From: DAOMOP01 sp035444405
Lineage (GTDB): Bacteria; Pseudomonadota; Gammaproteobacteria; Burkholderiales; Rhodocyclaceae
Length of the DNA: 42,169 nt
Direction of reading: 5' to 3'
Assembly (NCBI GenBank): GCA_035444405.1
Contig: DAOMOP010000015.1
Span: forward strand, 1-42,169
Part shown: piece after piece, positions 16,284 through 26,248 of the stretch
Position numbering within the stretch: the first letter of the stretch is position 1
Layout: every line of letters begins with the position of its first letter
The notes under the pieces: model-generated
What the model was told of the DNA's origin: nothing
The model's input: only the letters and a program-made list of their open reading frames with translations
Database searches by the model: none
Made by a program: the position numbers and the translations under genes

Positions 16284-16499
16284 GGGGCGTACGCGTGCGT
16301 ATGGAAACCGGTCGATGATAACGCCAAAGCGGTCCCGGCACCGCATCGCCCTCGATCGCGCCCACCCCGTACGGACACGGTACTGCGGATGCCGGGCGGA
16401 CGTCGGCATGCCGGCCGCGCCGAAGGACCACGCAAGTCCGCCGACAAACCGACTTCTCGTGTGTCATTTGCCGCATGCAGTTCGTAAGGATTATTTACA

Positions 16500-18533
16500 A
16501 TGTCAGTCCTGTTCCACTCACGACGGCAGCTGATGCGCAATTCGAACCGGTCTGACGCATGGCATAAGCGGTACATGCCCCCGCCTACCGGTTCGCTGGT
16601 CGCCGGCATGGTCGCGCTCGCCGTTGCGATGCCCGCGGGCGCGGCCACACTCGATGAGCTGGCGACGGTATCGGCGGTCGGCGAGCCGCTGCGCTTCGAG
16701 ATCCGCGCGCCGGGAATCGACGGCGAGGTCGCACGGCAGTGCCTGCGTGTGACGCCATTGGCGGACGTGCCGGCCGACACGCTCGGGCTGAGCGCTCCGA
16801 AAATTTCGGCCCTCGGCAGCGGAGCCCAGGCGCGCATCCGCATCAGCGGCGATCGGCCGGTGTTCGAGCCGATCGTGCAGGTAATCGTCGAGAATCATTG
16901 CGGCGCACACCTTCGCCGCGAATACACGTTGCTGCTGGCGCCACCGCTCGTCCCGGCGCACGCCGGGCAAGCCGCGTCCTCGCCTGCCCGCAGCGCGCAC
17001 GGGGCCGCAGGCACACGCACGGCTCCGTCCCCACCGGCCGCACGGCAATGGGTGGCGGTCCAGGGCGAATCGGTCGACTCGATCGCGGCCGCGCTCTACC
17101 CGGACGATGCAGGTGCGCGGCACGCCTTCGTGACCGCCGTGCGCGAGGACAATCGGCAGCTTTTTCGCGACGGCGGCGACACCGCAGCGCCGCTGCCGGC
17201 CGGCACCGCTTTCACGGTCCCGGGGCCGGCGAGACTTGCCGCGGCATCGACGCAACGCGCCGTATCGCAACATCGGCGCGGCACGCCGTCCGTCGCGCGT
17301 GTCGCATCCGCGGCGGGGGTCCCGACCGTGCCCGCCACGGCTGCGGGGCCGGCGCGCGCCCGGCCCGCATCCGAGGGCGGTTCTGCGGCGACCGACCGCC
17401 TCGTGCTGCAGGGCGACGAAGCGCCGAACGCCGCGGCGACCGACGCCGCCGCCGGGGCCGACGCACGTCGGCGCGAAGAGCGCCTGGTCGCGGCTATCGA
17501 CCGCACGATCAGCCTCGAGCTCGAGATCGCCGCGCGCATCCGCCGGCTCGAGGAAATCCAGCTGGCGCTGAAGGCCGCCCTCGACGCCTCCGAACTCGCG
17601 GCCTCGCTTCCGCCTGCGCGAGCCGTTGCAGTCGCCACGACGGCCGGCGTGAAACCACCCGAGGTGGCGAGCGACGACGCGATTCCCGAGCGCGACGGGG
17701 CGCCGGCGGCCGCGCCGGTCTCCTCCCCTGCCCCTGCGGCGGAATGGATGCTGGTCGCCGCGTTGATCGGCGCGCTCGGCGCCGGTGCCGGCGTGCTTGC
17801 GGCACGCCGCGGCCGTGCCTCCGCTGGCGCCGCCGCCCCCCTCACGGGGGGCAGCCCCGTCGGCGGCGACGCGCCGCCCGGCGCGCCGGCAACGCCCGCC
17901 CTTGCACGCACGCCATCGATGCCGCTCCCGCAAGCCGCACCGCCCGCATCCGTGCAGAACCCGAGTGCGACGGCAGCCCCCGCGGCCGCGGCGATTCCGG
18001 CGACTTCAGCAGGCGGCATCGCAGTCGCGGAGCTGCCATCGCTGCCCCCGCCTGCCATCGAGGACGAGACCGTCGAAGAACACGATTCGGCCGTCGAGCT
18101 CGCCGAGATCATGATGAGCTTCGGGCGCGTACAAGGGGCGGCCGAGATGCTCGCGGAGTTCATCCAGTCGAACCCGAAGCAGGCCATCACGCCGTGGCTC
18201 AAGCTGATGGAGGTCTATCGGGTCGGCGGCATGCGCGCCGAATTCGACGCGCTGGCGAAGGAGCTCAACCACACGTTCAACGTCCAGGCGGTCACCTGGA
18301 ACAACTTCGAAGAGGCGCGCAATCCGGAGAACAACCTCGAGCGCATGCCGCACATCGTCGACGTGCTGACCCGGACGTGGGGCACGCGCGAGTGTCAGGC
18401 CTACCTCGAGAAGATCCTGCGCGACAACCGCGACGGCACGCGGCAGGGCTTCATGCTCGGCGTCATCGACGACATCCTGATGCTGGCGGGGGTGCTCGAG
18501 CAGCACCTCGGTCGCCATCACGACGACGCCTGA
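16500..18533 (+). CDS. FimV-like protein (type IV pilus/polar assembly hub)
   Basis: A 677-residue protein with FimV architecture. An N-terminal signal (GMVALAVAMPAGAA, about residues 36-49) is followed by a FimV N-terminal domain (LDELATVSAVGEPLRFEI), a LysM-like peptidoglycan-binding segment (about 181-235, VAVQGESVDSIAAALYPDD), a coiled coil near 320-365, one membrane span (about 415-435), a long Ala/Pro linker and a C-terminal TPR-like FimV domain (AVELAEIMMSFGRVQGAAEML). FimV helps place type IV pili and polar proteins. The C-terminal domain (about 540-670) appears longer than the short classic motif. The ATG at 16500 has AAGGA nearby; ATG at 16533 or 16575 would also leave a signal peptide. 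The linker contains a perfect GC hairpin. Confidence 0.72.
   Translation: MSVLFHSRRQLMRNSNRSDAWHKRYMPPPTGSLVAGMVALAVAMPAGAATLDELATVSAVGEPLRFEIRAPGIDGEVARQCLRVTPLADVPADTLGLSAPKISALGSGAQARIRISGDRPVFEPIVQVIVENHCGAHLRREYTLLLAPPLVPAHAGQAASSPARSAHGAAGTRTAPSPPAARQWVAVQGESVDSIAAALYPDDAGARHAFVTAVREDNRQLFRDGGDTAAPLPAGTAFTVPGPARLAAASTQRAVSQHRRGTPSVARVASAAGVPTVPATAAGPARARPASEGGSAATDRLVLQGDEAPNAAATDAAAGADARRREERLVAAIDRTISLELEIAARIRRLEEIQLALKAALDASELAASLPPARAVAVATTAGVKPPEVASDDAIPERDGAPAAAPVSSPAPAAEWMLVAALIGALGAGAGVLAARRGRASAGAAAPLTGGSPVGGDAPPGAPATPALARTPSMPLPQAAPPASVQNPSATAAPAAAAIPATSAGGIAVAELPSLPPPAIEDETVEEHDSAVELAEIMMSFGRVQGAAEMLAEFIQSNPKQAITPWLKLMEVYRVGGMRAEFDALAKELNHTFNVQAVTWNNFEEARNPENNLERMPHIVDVLTRTWGTRECQAYLEKILRDNRDGTRQGFMLGVIDDILMLAGVLEQHLGRHHDDA
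17832..17855. repeat. GC palindrome in the FimV linker
   Basis: Six C, the loop TCAC and six G form a perfect 6-bp stem within coding DNA for the Ala/Pro-rich linker. It resembles the 'CCCCCTCACGGGGG' palindromes that are common between genes in GC-rich betaproteobacteria, here translated in frame. Confidence 0.45.
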
Positions 18534-18580
18534 ACCACGGGCACGGGCAGCCGCCTCGCCGCGCGGCCACGCGGACGCGC

Positions 18581-19327
18581 TCAAACCGGATTGTCGAGAT
18601 CGATGAAAGCGGCGTCCAGCCCGAAGCGCTCGCGAAGATACTCGGCCAGCGCCAGCACGCCGTAGCGCTCGGTCGCGTGGTGTCCGGCTGCGATGTAGGG
18701 CACACCCGATTCCCGCGCAAGGTGCACCGTCTGCTCGGAGATTTCCCCTGACACGTAGAGCTCGGCGCCGGCGGCGATGGCCTGCTCGAAAAAGCCCTGG
18801 GCGCCGCCCGTACACCACGCGATGCGGCTCACGCGGCGCGACGCATCACCGACCAGCATCGGCTCACGCTGCAGCTGCACGGCGAGCTCGGCCGCCACGT
18901 CGGCGGCACTCATCGGATTGCGAGGGATACCGATCCAGCCGAGATCCTGGTCGCCGAAATGCCCGTCCGCACGCCACCCGAGCCGGCGCGCGAGCTGCGC
19001 ATTGTTGCCGAGCTGCGGGTGTGCATCGAGCGGGAGATGGTAGGCGAGCAGGCTGATCTCGTGGGCGAGCAAGGTCGCGATCCGGCGCCTGCGAATACCG
19101 GTGATGCGACCGTCCTCGCCGCGCCAGAAGTAGCCGTGATGCACGACCACTGCGTCGAAGCCGCCGCGCGCGGCCGCATCGAGCAGCGCCTGGCTCGCCG
19201 TCACCCCGCACAGCACGCGGCGCACCTCGGAGCGCCCTTCGACCTGCAGGCCGTTCGGGCAATAGTCACGAAAGTTCGACGCCTCGAGCAACTCGTCCAG
19301 ATGCTGCTGCAACTCCCACAGGCGCAT
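18581..19327 (-). CDS. Nif3-like dinuclear metal center protein (YbgI family)
   Basis: A 248-residue Nif3/GTP cyclohydrolase I type 2 family protein. Marks are NFRDYCPNGLQVEG near the start, the metal-binding VVHHGYFWRGE, LLAYHLPLDAHPQLGNN, and the C-terminal GHHATERYG with D in AFIDLDNPV. The family forms toroidal hexamers with two metals per subunit; its cellular role is unsettled. The ATG at 19327 has AGGAGGA upstream. It diverges from the DegS-like gene, a pairing often seen in betaproteobacteria next to tatCBA. Confidence 0.93.
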   Translation of the reverse strand: MRLWELQQHLDELLEASNFRDYCPNGLQVEGRSEVRRVLCGVTASQALLDAAARGGFDAVVVHHGYFWRGEDGRITGIRRRRIATLLAHEISLLAYHLPLDAHPQLGNNAQLARRLGWRADGHFGDQDLGWIGIPRNPMSAADVAAELAVQLQREPMLVGDASRRVSRIAWCTGGAQGFFEQAIAAGAELYVSGEISEQTVHLARESGVPYIAAGHHATERYGVLALAEYLRERFGLDAAFIDLDNPV

Positions 19328-19377
19328 CGATTCCTCCTCGCTTTCACGCCGGCGCACCGCGTGCGGGTTTGCGCGCA

Positions 19378-19406
19378 TTCACTTGCCGACACCCACAGTG
19401 TACTAT
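19378..19406 (+). promoter_or_regulatory. Possible promoter of the DegS-like protease gene
   Basis: TTCACT (19378-19383), a 17-base spacer and TACTAT (19401-19406) lie in the 183-base divergent gap between the Nif3 and protease genes, about 105 bases before the protease ATG. Each box matches four of six consensus bases. Confidence 0.35.
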
Positions 19407-19510
19407 GGCCTCGAGCTCCGGCCGCTTGCCGGATCGACCGCCGCCATGACGACAGCACCGCCTCACTCCTGCGTGTCCACCGTCCGACCGTGCTCGCCGG
19501 GCCAGCCGCC

Positions 19511-20677
19511 ATGCGCCGCCTGTGGCTGATCTTCGCGCAGGCGGTGACGGTCGCCGTCGGCGTGCTGTTGGCCGTCGGCGCTCTCGCACCCGACTGGCTG
19601 CGGAGCACACCCGCACCGACGGTGGTGACTTTCGTGCAGGCGCCCGATGAAAGTCCGGCACACGCCGCAACGGCCGAGCGGCCGGCCTCCTATGCCGAAG
19701 CGGCACAGCGCTCGATGCAATCGGTGGTGCATGTATTCACGACCACGGGCGGCCGCGGTGGCCGCAGCGCACTGCGCGACGATCCGATCTTTCGTCATTT
19801 CTTCGGCGAGCGCGACCAGCCCCCACCACAGCGCGCTGCCGGGCTCGGGTCGGGAGTCATCGTCAGCCCGGACGGCTTCATCCTGACCAACAACCACGTC
19901 ATCGACGACGCCGACGAAATCGAGGTCGCGCTCAACGACGGCCGCAAGTTCCCGGCCTCGCTGGTCGGCCGCGACCCGGAGGCCGATCTGGCCGTCCTGA
20001 AGATGCACGGTGGCGAGGCGCTACCGGCGATCGTCTTCGCGTCGAGCGAGGCGCTGCGGGTCGGCGACGTCGTACTGGCAATCGGCAACCCGTTCGGCGT
20101 CGGTCAGACGGTGACGATGGGCATCGTCTCGGCGCTGGGGCGTACCCAGCTCGGCATCAGCACGTTCGAGAACTACATCCAGACCGACGCCGCGATCAAC
20201 CCCGGCAACTCCGGCGGCGCGCTGGTCGATAGCCGCGGCCATCTGGTCGGCATCAACACGGCGATCTACTCACGCTCGGGCGGCTCGCTCGGAATCGGCT
20301 TCGCGATCCCGGTTTCGCTCGCGCGTCAAACGCTCGAGCAGATCGTCGCCAGTGGCGAGGTCATACGTGGGTGGGTCGGCGTCGAGATCCAGGAGCTCAC
20401 TCCCGAGCTCGCCCGGTCCTTTGGCGCTCCGGGTCTTCGCGGCGCGTTGATCTCGGGCGTGCTGCGCGACAGTCCGGCCGAACGGGCGGGCATCAAGCCG
20501 GGTGACGTGCTGACCGGAGTGGACGGCCGCCGCATCGGCGGCACCCGGGAGATGCTGGCGATGGTGGCCGGACTGCCACCCGGGCGCGAGGCCGTTTTTC
20601 GCATCCGTCGCGCCACCCGCGAGTTCGAGCTGAAGGTCGAGATCGGACGCCGTCCGCTGCCCCAGAGCTCGCGCTGA
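19511..20677 (+). CDS. DegS/HtrA-type periplasmic serine protease, membrane anchored, single PDZ
   Basis: A 388-residue HtrA-family protease. One N-terminal membrane segment (about 5-27) anchors it with the catalytic domain in the periplasm. The trypsin-like domain (about 60-270) has the full triad: H129 in TNNHVIDDADE, D159 in DPEADLAVLK and S234 in NPGNSGGALVDS. A single PDZ domain follows (about 285-375, GALISGVLRDSPAERAGIKPGD). One anchor plus one PDZ matches DegS, which senses misfolded outer-membrane proteins, rather than two-PDZ DegP/DegQ. The ATG at 19511 was chosen because it begins the anchor; the ribosome site is weak and the frame is open upstream. It converges on tatC. Confidence 0.92.
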   Translation: MRRLWLIFAQAVTVAVGVLLAVGALAPDWLRSTPAPTVVTFVQAPDESPAHAATAERPASYAEAAQRSMQSVVHVFTTTGGRGGRSALRDDPIFRHFFGERDQPPPQRAAGLGSGVIVSPDGFILTNNHVIDDADEIEVALNDGRKFPASLVGRDPEADLAVLKMHGGEALPAIVFASSEALRVGDVVLAIGNPFGVGQTVTMGIVSALGRTQLGISTFENYIQTDAAINPGNSGGALVDSRGHLVGINTAIYSRSGGSLGIGFAIPVSLARQTLEQIVASGEVIRGWVGVEIQELTPELARSFGAPGLRGALISGVLRDSPAERAGIKPGDVLTGVDGRRIGGTREMLAMVAGLPPGREAVFRIRRATREFELKVEIGRRPLPQSSR

Positions 20678-20704
20678 GGCGGCTCTTCCCCCGATCTTCG
20701 GGCG

Positions 20705-21517
20705 TCAGCGCGATTCGGGCTCGCTGCTGTCGTCGCGGCCGACTTCCGGCGTGCGCGCGTCCTGGTGTGGCGAGACGTCGTTGCCGGCGGCCTTGCCGGC
20801 CCTTTGCGCAAGCATTTTCGCCAGCATGATGCCGACCTCGTAGAGCACGATCATCGGCACGGCGAGCATGAACTGCGAAATGACGTCGGGCGGGGTGACG
20901 ATCGCGGCGATCACGAAGGCGCCGACGATCACGTACGGACGCACCTCCTTGAGCTTTTCGACCTCGACGACGCCGGCCTTGACGAGCAGGATGACGGCTA
21001 CCGGCACTTCGAAGGTGATGCCGAAGGCGATGAACAGCGTCATCACGAAGGACAGGTACTGCTCGATGTCCGGCGCCGGCACGATGCTCTTCGGCGCGAA
21101 TTCGGCGATGAAGCTGAACACCATGCCGAACACGAAAAAGTAGCAGAACGCCATGCCGGCCAGAAACAGCAAGGTGCTGCCGAGCACCAGCGGCAGGCCC
21201 ACGCGTCGCTCGTGCGAGTAAAGGCCCGGCGCGATGAACGACCAGGCCTGGTAGAGGACGTAGGGCAGCGCGAGCAGGAATGCGACCAGCAGGGTGACCT
21301 TCACCGGCACGAAGAACGGCGTCACCACACCGGTGGCGATCATGTGCGTGCCTTCGGGCAGCGTGTTCATCATCGGCAGCGCGAGCAGGTCGTAGATCTC
21401 CGCGGCCCACGGCATCAGTGCGACGAAGAACACGAGAATCGCGACGATCGCCCGCAGCATGCGGTCGCGCAGCTCGACCAGATGGGAAATGAAGGTGTCC
21501 TGGCCGCCGTTGTTCAT
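20705..21517 (-). CDS. tatC: Sec-independent protein translocase TatC
   Basis: TatC, 270 residues, the multi-spanning receptor for twin-arginine signal peptides. It opens with DTFISHLVELRDRMLRA, the family's N-terminal signature, and shows six hydrophobic segments with the periplasmic PMMNTLPEG region and FAPKSIVPAPDIEQYLSFV. The cytoplasmic C-tail after about residue 235 is charged and variable. The ATG overlaps the tatB stop (ATGA), so the two are translationally coupled. Confidence 0.98.
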   Translation of the reverse strand: MNNGGQDTFISHLVELRDRMLRAIVAILVFFVALMPWAAEIYDLLALPMMNTLPEGTHMIATGVVTPFFVPVKVTLLVAFLLALPYVLYQAWSFIAPGLYSHERRVGLPLVLGSTLLFLAGMAFCYFFVFGMVFSFIAEFAPKSIVPAPDIEQYLSFVMTLFIAFGITFEVPVAVILLVKAGVVEVEKLKEVRPYVIVGAFVIAAIVTPPDVISQFMLAVPMIVLYEVGIMLAKMLAQRAGKAAGNDVSPHQDARTPEVGRDDSSEPESR

Positions 21518-21996
21518 GATCGCTCCGCCGGCCCCTTGTTCGCTGCGGCGCGGTCGCGCTCGGGCGGTGGTGCCGCCGCCGCGCGTTGCGCGTCGGCCGC
21601 GGCCGCCCCGCCTTCGGGGGCGGCGGTGCACGGCGCCTGTACGTCCGAAGAGGCCTCGCCGAGGCCTTGTTGCAGCCTCGTGCGATCGTCGGCGAGGGAC
21701 AAATCCTGCTTGATCTCGCCCGCCGTCTTGCCCAGATCCGCCTCGACGCTGCGCATCTGGCTGCGCATCGAACCCTCGAGCTCACGCGCCTGCTGCTCGA
21801 CCTGCTGCTGCAGCTTTTTCAGATCCTCGAGCTGCATCTCGCGCGAGATGTCCGACTTCACGTCGGAGACGTAGCGCTGCAGGCGGCCGAGCAGGTGCCC
21901 GGCGGTGCGCGCGACCTTCGGCAGGCGCTCCGGTCCGACCACGATCAGCGCGACCACGGCGATGAGAAGGAGCTCCGAAAAACCGAAATCAAACAT
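21514..21996 (-). CDS. tatB: Sec-independent protein translocase TatB
   Basis: TatB, 160 residues. A short N-terminal membrane helix (MFDFGFSELLLIAVVALIVVG) ends at the conserved GPERLP hinge, followed by an amphipathic helix and a long coiled-coil region (about 45-105). The Ala/Pro-rich C-terminus (after about 120) contains a short GC hairpin at 21604-21625 encoding APEGGAA. TatB works with TatC to bind twin-arginine substrates. It lies 83 bases after tatA. Confidence 0.97.
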   Translation of the reverse strand: MFDFGFSELLLIAVVALIVVGPERLPKVARTAGHLLGRLQRYVSDVKSDISREMQLEDLKKLQQQVEQQARELEGSMRSQMRSVEADLGKTAGEIKQDLSLADDRTRLQQGLGEASSDVQAPCTAAPEGGAAAADAQRAAAAPPPERDRAAANKGPAERS

Positions 21997-22079
21997 GCGG
22001 GAGACTCTCGAGAACCATGCAAAAGGAAGGGGCGCAGGCTACCCGCACCCCCTGACGACCTCCTGCAGCGGCTCGCGGT

Positions 22080-22310
22080 TCAGGAGCTGACCTTGTCCGA
22101 CTTTTCCTTGACCTCGGCGTCGATGGTCTTTTCGTTGGCAATCTTCGGCTTGTCGGCGTCCGACGCGGTGTCGGCTTCGCGGATACCCTCCTTGAAGCCC
22201 TTGACGGCCCCGCCGAGGTCCTGCCCGATGTTGCGCAGCTTCTTGGTCCCGAATACCAGCATGACGATGACCAGCACCACCAGCCAGTGCCAGATGCTGA
22301 ACGAACCCAT
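22080..22310 (-). CDS. tatA: Sec-independent protein translocase TatA
   Basis: TatA, 76 residues, the pore-forming subunit of the Tat system. MGSFSIWHWLVVLVIVMLVFG forms the membrane helix, then FGTKKLRNIGQDLGGAVKGFK is the amphipathic helix, and the tail is Lys/Asp rich. It lies 10 bases after hinT, joining the tat genes to the his operon. Confidence 0.98.
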   Translation of the reverse strand: MGSFSIWHWLVVLVIVMLVFGTKKLRNIGQDLGGAVKGFKEGIREADTASDADKPKIANEKTIDAEVKEKSDKVSS

Positions 22311-22320
22311 TACGCTCTCC

Positions 22321-22668
22321 TTAGTACTTCAGCATGGCCGGGAGCACCTCCGGGCCGCCGAGAATGTGAACATGCAGATGATACACCTCCTGGCGTCCCA
22401 CCCGACCGGTGTTGATTATGGTTCGAAAGCCGTCGGCGCATCCTTGTTCCCGGGCAAGTTTTGCGGCCACGGTCATCACCTTTCCCATCAGCTCGACGTG
22501 CTCGGGTCCGAGCTCGGCCATCGAAGCCACGTGCAGCTTCGGGATCACGAGGAAATGCACCGGCGCGATCGGCCGGATGTCGTGGAAGGCGACGACGTCG
22601 TCGTCCTCGTAGAGCTTCTTCGCGGGAATCTCACCGCCCGCGATCTTGCAGAAAATGCACTCGCTCAT
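22321..22668 (-). CDS. hinT: HIT-family purine nucleoside phosphoramidase (HinT-like)
   Basis: A 115-residue histidine-triad protein. The motif YHLHVHILGG (about 95-104) gives the triad, and CIFCKIAGGEIPAKKLYED is the family N-terminus. HinT hydrolyses adenosine phosphoramidates and acyl-adenylates. The ATG at 22668 lies seven bases after hisE, and 10 bases separate it from tatA, so it is part of the same transcript, as in many betaproteobacteria. Confidence 0.95.
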   Translation of the reverse strand: MSECIFCKIAGGEIPAKKLYEDDDVVAFHDIRPIAPVHFLVIPKLHVASMAELGPEHVELMGKVMTVAAKLAREQGCADGFRTIINTGRVGRQEVYHLHVHILGGPEVLPAMLKY

Positions 22669-22675
22669 GTCGTCC

Positions 22676-23008
22676 TCACTCGGTGGCAGCACTGCGCGAG
22701 CGTTTCTCGTCGATGCCCGAGACGCCTTCGCGACGCCGGAACTCGGCCAGCACGTCATCGACCGACAACCCGTGGTGCGCCAGCAGGACCAGCGAGTGGA
22801 ACCACAGGTCGGTGACCTCCCAGACCACGTGCAGGCGGTCGCCGTCCTTGGCCGCCATGATGGTCTCGGCCGCCTCCTCGGCGATCTTCTTGCAGATCGC
22901 GTCGGTGCCCTTGGCGTAGAGGCTGGAGACGTAGGACGAATCGGGATCGGCCTGCTTGCGCTCGGCAAGCGTGTTCGAGACGCGGCGCAGCACTTCGATA
23001 TCAATCAT
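22676..23008 (-). CDS. hisE: Phosphoribosyl-ATP pyrophosphatase
   Basis: HisE, 110 residues, removes pyrophosphate from phosphoribosyl-ATP, the second step of histidine synthesis. It is an all-helical MazG-like protein with SSYVSSLYAKGTDAICKKI and the Mg-binding EEAAETIMAAKDGD and ExxDLWFH blocks. HisE is separate from HisI here, as usual in betaproteobacteria; the genes overlap by four bases. Confidence 0.97.
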   Translation of the reverse strand: MIDIEVLRRVSNTLAERKQADPDSSYVSSLYAKGTDAICKKIAEEAAETIMAAKDGDRLHVVWEVTDLWFHSLVLLAHHGLSVDDVLAEFRRREGVSGIDEKRSRSAATE

Positions 23009-23408
23009 TTGTATATGTCCTCCGGAGCTTTCAGGATCGGCTCGACGCTGTGCCAGGATCCATCCTCGGCCAGATGGCGCTGGAAGAAACAGCTGTGGCG
23101 GCCGGTGTGACATGCGATGCCGCCGACCTGCTCGACCTTGAGCAGGATCACGTCGTTGTCGCAATCGATGCGGATCTCGAGCACCTTTTGGACGTGTCCG
23201 GACTCTTCGCCCTTGTGCCACAGCTTGCGGCGCGACCGCGACCAGTAGACAGCCTCGCCCGTCTCGGCCGTGCGCGCGAGCGCCTCGCGGTTCATCCACG
23301 CGAACATCAGCACGTCGCCGGTGGCCGCCTCCTGCGCGATCACCGGCACCAGGCCATGATCGTCCCACTTGACCTCGTTGAGCCAGCGCGTCGCATTGTG
23401 TGTCGTCA

Positions 23409-23412
<4 letters not shown>
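23005..23412 (-). CDS. hisI: Phosphoribosyl-AMP cyclohydrolase
   Basis: HisI, 135 residues, opens the adenine ring of phosphoribosyl-AMP. It has DVLMFAWMNREAL, YWSRSRRKLWHKGEESGHVQ, the metal-binding RIDCDNDVILLKV and the CHTGRHSCFF motif. It overlaps hisF and hisE by four bases each. Confidence 0.97.
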
Positions 23413-24166
<754 letters not shown>

Positions 24167-24167
<1 letters not shown>

Positions 24168-24916
24168 CAGCGCGGTTCGCCGTTCAGCGCGTCGGCGCGC
24201 GCCTGCGCGGCGGCGAAGTCGAGCGTGCCCTCGTAGATCGCCCGCCCGGTGATCGCGCCGATGATGCCTTCGTCCTCGACCGCGCACAGCGCCTCGATGT
24301 CGGCCATGCTGGCGATGCCGCCGCTGGCGATGACGGGGATGCGCAGCGCCTGCGCCAGCCGCACGGTGGCGTCGATATTCACCCCGGACAGCATGCCGTC
24401 GCGGCCGATGTCGGTATACACGACCGCCTCGACGCCGTAGTCCTCGAACTTCTTCGCCAGATCGATGACGTCGTGGCCGGTCATCTTGGACCAGCCGTCG
24501 GTGGCGACCTTGCCGTCCTTGGCGTCCAGGCCGACGATGACGTGGCCCGGAAAGGCGCTGCACGCATCGGACAGGAAGCCCGGATTCTTGACCGCGGCAG
24601 TGCCGATGATCACGTAGCTGATGCCATTGTCGAGATACGCCTCGATCGTGTCGAGGTCACGGATGCCGCCGCCGAGCTGCACCGGGATGTCGTCGCCGAC
24701 CGCCTCGATGATCGCGCGGATCGCCGCCTCGTTCTTCGGCTTGCCCGCGAATGCGCCGTTCAGGTCGACCAGATGCAGGCGCCGCGCACCCAGCTCGATC
24801 CAGTGGCGCGCCATCGCGGCCGGATCCTCTGAAAACACGGTGGCATCGTCCATCTCGCCCTGCCGCAGGCGAACACAGTGACCGTCTTTGAGGTCGATGG
24901 CGGGAATCAGCAACAT
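24167..24916 (-). CDS. hisA: ProFAR isomerase
   Basis: HisA, 249 residues, isomerises ProFAR to PRFAR by an Amadori rearrangement. The TIM barrel has the catalytic D8 in PAIDLKDGHCVRL, the second catalytic Asp in VYTDIGRDGMLSG (residues about 127-139), and phosphate loops QLGGGIRD and ASGGIAS. It lies 54 bases after hisH. Confidence 0.98.
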
Positions 24917-24970
24917 ACGGGGATGTGTGGCTATGGAGTGAATGGTCGGAGGATGCGGTGCGCGTCGGCC

Positions 24971-25612
24971 TCAAGGCATCCAGCGGATGAAGTTGGCCAG
25001 CAGGCGCAGGCCGGTCGTCGCGCTCTTCTCGGGGTGGAACTGGACGGCAAAGATATTATCCCGCGCGACTGCGCTGGTAAACCGCGAGCCGTAGTCGGTC
25101 TCGGCCGCGACGAGGGCGCGTTCGGCCGGCGCGACGTGATAGCTGTGCACGAAGTAGAAGCGCTCGCCGTCGGCGATGCCTTCCCACAGCGCGTGCGGCC
25201 CGCTCTGCCACACCTCGTTCCAGCCCATGTGCGGCACTTTCAGGTGGCCGCCGTCGGCGGTGCGCATCGACTCGGCGGGCGGAAAGCGCACGACCTCGCC
25301 GGGCAGGATCGCCAGCCCGGCGACGTCGCCTTCGTCGCTGTGCTCGAAGAGCATCTGCTGGCCGATGCAGATGCCGAGAAAAGGCTTGCTCGCCGCCGCC
25401 GCGATCACCGCCTCGCGCACACCACGCGCGGCGAGCTCGCGCATGCAGTCGGGCATCGCACCCTGGCCGGGAAAGACGACGCGCTCGGCGGCCGCGACGA
25501 CGGCCGGATCGGACGTCACCACCACTTTCCGGCCCGGCGCCACGTGCTCGACCGCCTTCGCGACCGAGCGCAGATTGCCCATGCCGTAGTCAATGATGGC
25601 CACATCGGTCAT
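24971..25612 (-). CDS. hisH: Imidazole glycerol phosphate synthase, glutaminase subunit
   Basis: HisH, 213 residues, a class I glutamine amidotransferase that feeds ammonia to HisF. The nucleophile is C82 in FLGICIGQQMLF and the His-Glu pair is in FAVQFHPEKS near the C-terminus; IIDYGMGNLRSV starts the fold. It lies 48 bases after hisB. Confidence 0.98.
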   Translation of the reverse strand: MTDVAIIDYGMGNLRSVAKAVEHVAPGRKVVVTSDPAVVAAAERVVFPGQGAMPDCMRELAARGVREAVIAAAASKPFLGICIGQQMLFEHSDEGDVAGLAILPGEVVRFPPAESMRTADGGHLKVPHMGWNEVWQSGPHALWEGIADGERFYFVHSYHVAPAERALVAAETDYGSRFTSAVARDNIFAVQFHPEKSATTGLRLLANFIRWMP

Positions 25613-25660
25613 GACTGGATCACCCGTACTGGAGTCGGAAACGAAAAACGGGGCGTCGGC

Positions 25661-26248
25661 TCAGAGCGCGCCCTTGGTTGAGGGGATCGTGCCGGCCGCG
25701 CGTTCGTCATGCTCGGCGGCCATGCGCAGCGCGCGCCCGAAGGCCTTGAAGATGGTTTCGCACTGGTGATGGGCGTTGTCGCCGCGCAGGTTGTCGATGT
25801 GCAGCGTCGCGCCCGCGTGATTGACGAAACCCTGGAAGAATTCGCGCGCGAGATCGACATCGAAGCTGCCGATGCGCGCCCGCGTATAGGCGACGAAGTA
25901 ATGCAGCCCGGGCCGGCCCGAGAAATCGACGACGACGCGCGACAAGGCCTCGTCGAGCGGCACATAGGCGTGACCGTAGCGGCGTATGCCCTTCCTGTCG
26001 CCGAGCGCTTTCGCGAAGGCCTGCCCCAGCGTGATGCCGACGTCCTCGACCGTGTGATGATCGTCGATGTGCGTGTCGCCACTGGCGGCGATGTCGACAT
26101 CGAAGGCGCCGTGGCGCGCGATCTGATCGAGCATGTGGTCGAGGAACGGCACGCCGGTGGCCAGGCAGGCCTTGCCGCTGCCGTCGAGGTCGATCTTCAC
26201 GGTGATCCGGGTTTCGAGCGTGTCCCGGCTGACTTCTGCCTGGCGCAT
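25661..26248 (-). CDS. hisB: Imidazoleglycerol-phosphate dehydratase
   Basis: HisB (dehydratase only), 195 residues from the ATG at 26248, removes water from imidazole glycerol phosphate with bound Mn. Marks are GVPFLDHMLDQIARHG, DTHIDDHHTVEDVGITLG, RYGHAYVPLDEA and HAGATLHIDNLRGDNAHHQCE. An upstream ATG at 26308 would give 215 residues. I prefer 26248 because the family usually starts with MRxAEVxRxTxET at about 195 residues, and because 26308 overlaps a -10-like TATCAT. It is the first gene of hisBHAFIE-hinT-tatABC. Confidence 0.95.
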   Translation of the reverse strand: MRQAEVSRDTLETRITVKIDLDGSGKACLATGVPFLDHMLDQIARHGAFDVDIAASGDTHIDDHHTVEDVGITLGQAFAKALGDRKGIRRYGHAYVPLDEALSRVVVDFSGRPGLHYFVAYTRARIGSFDVDLAREFFQGFVNHAGATLHIDNLRGDNAHHQCETIFKAFGRALRMAAEHDERAAGTIPSTKGAL

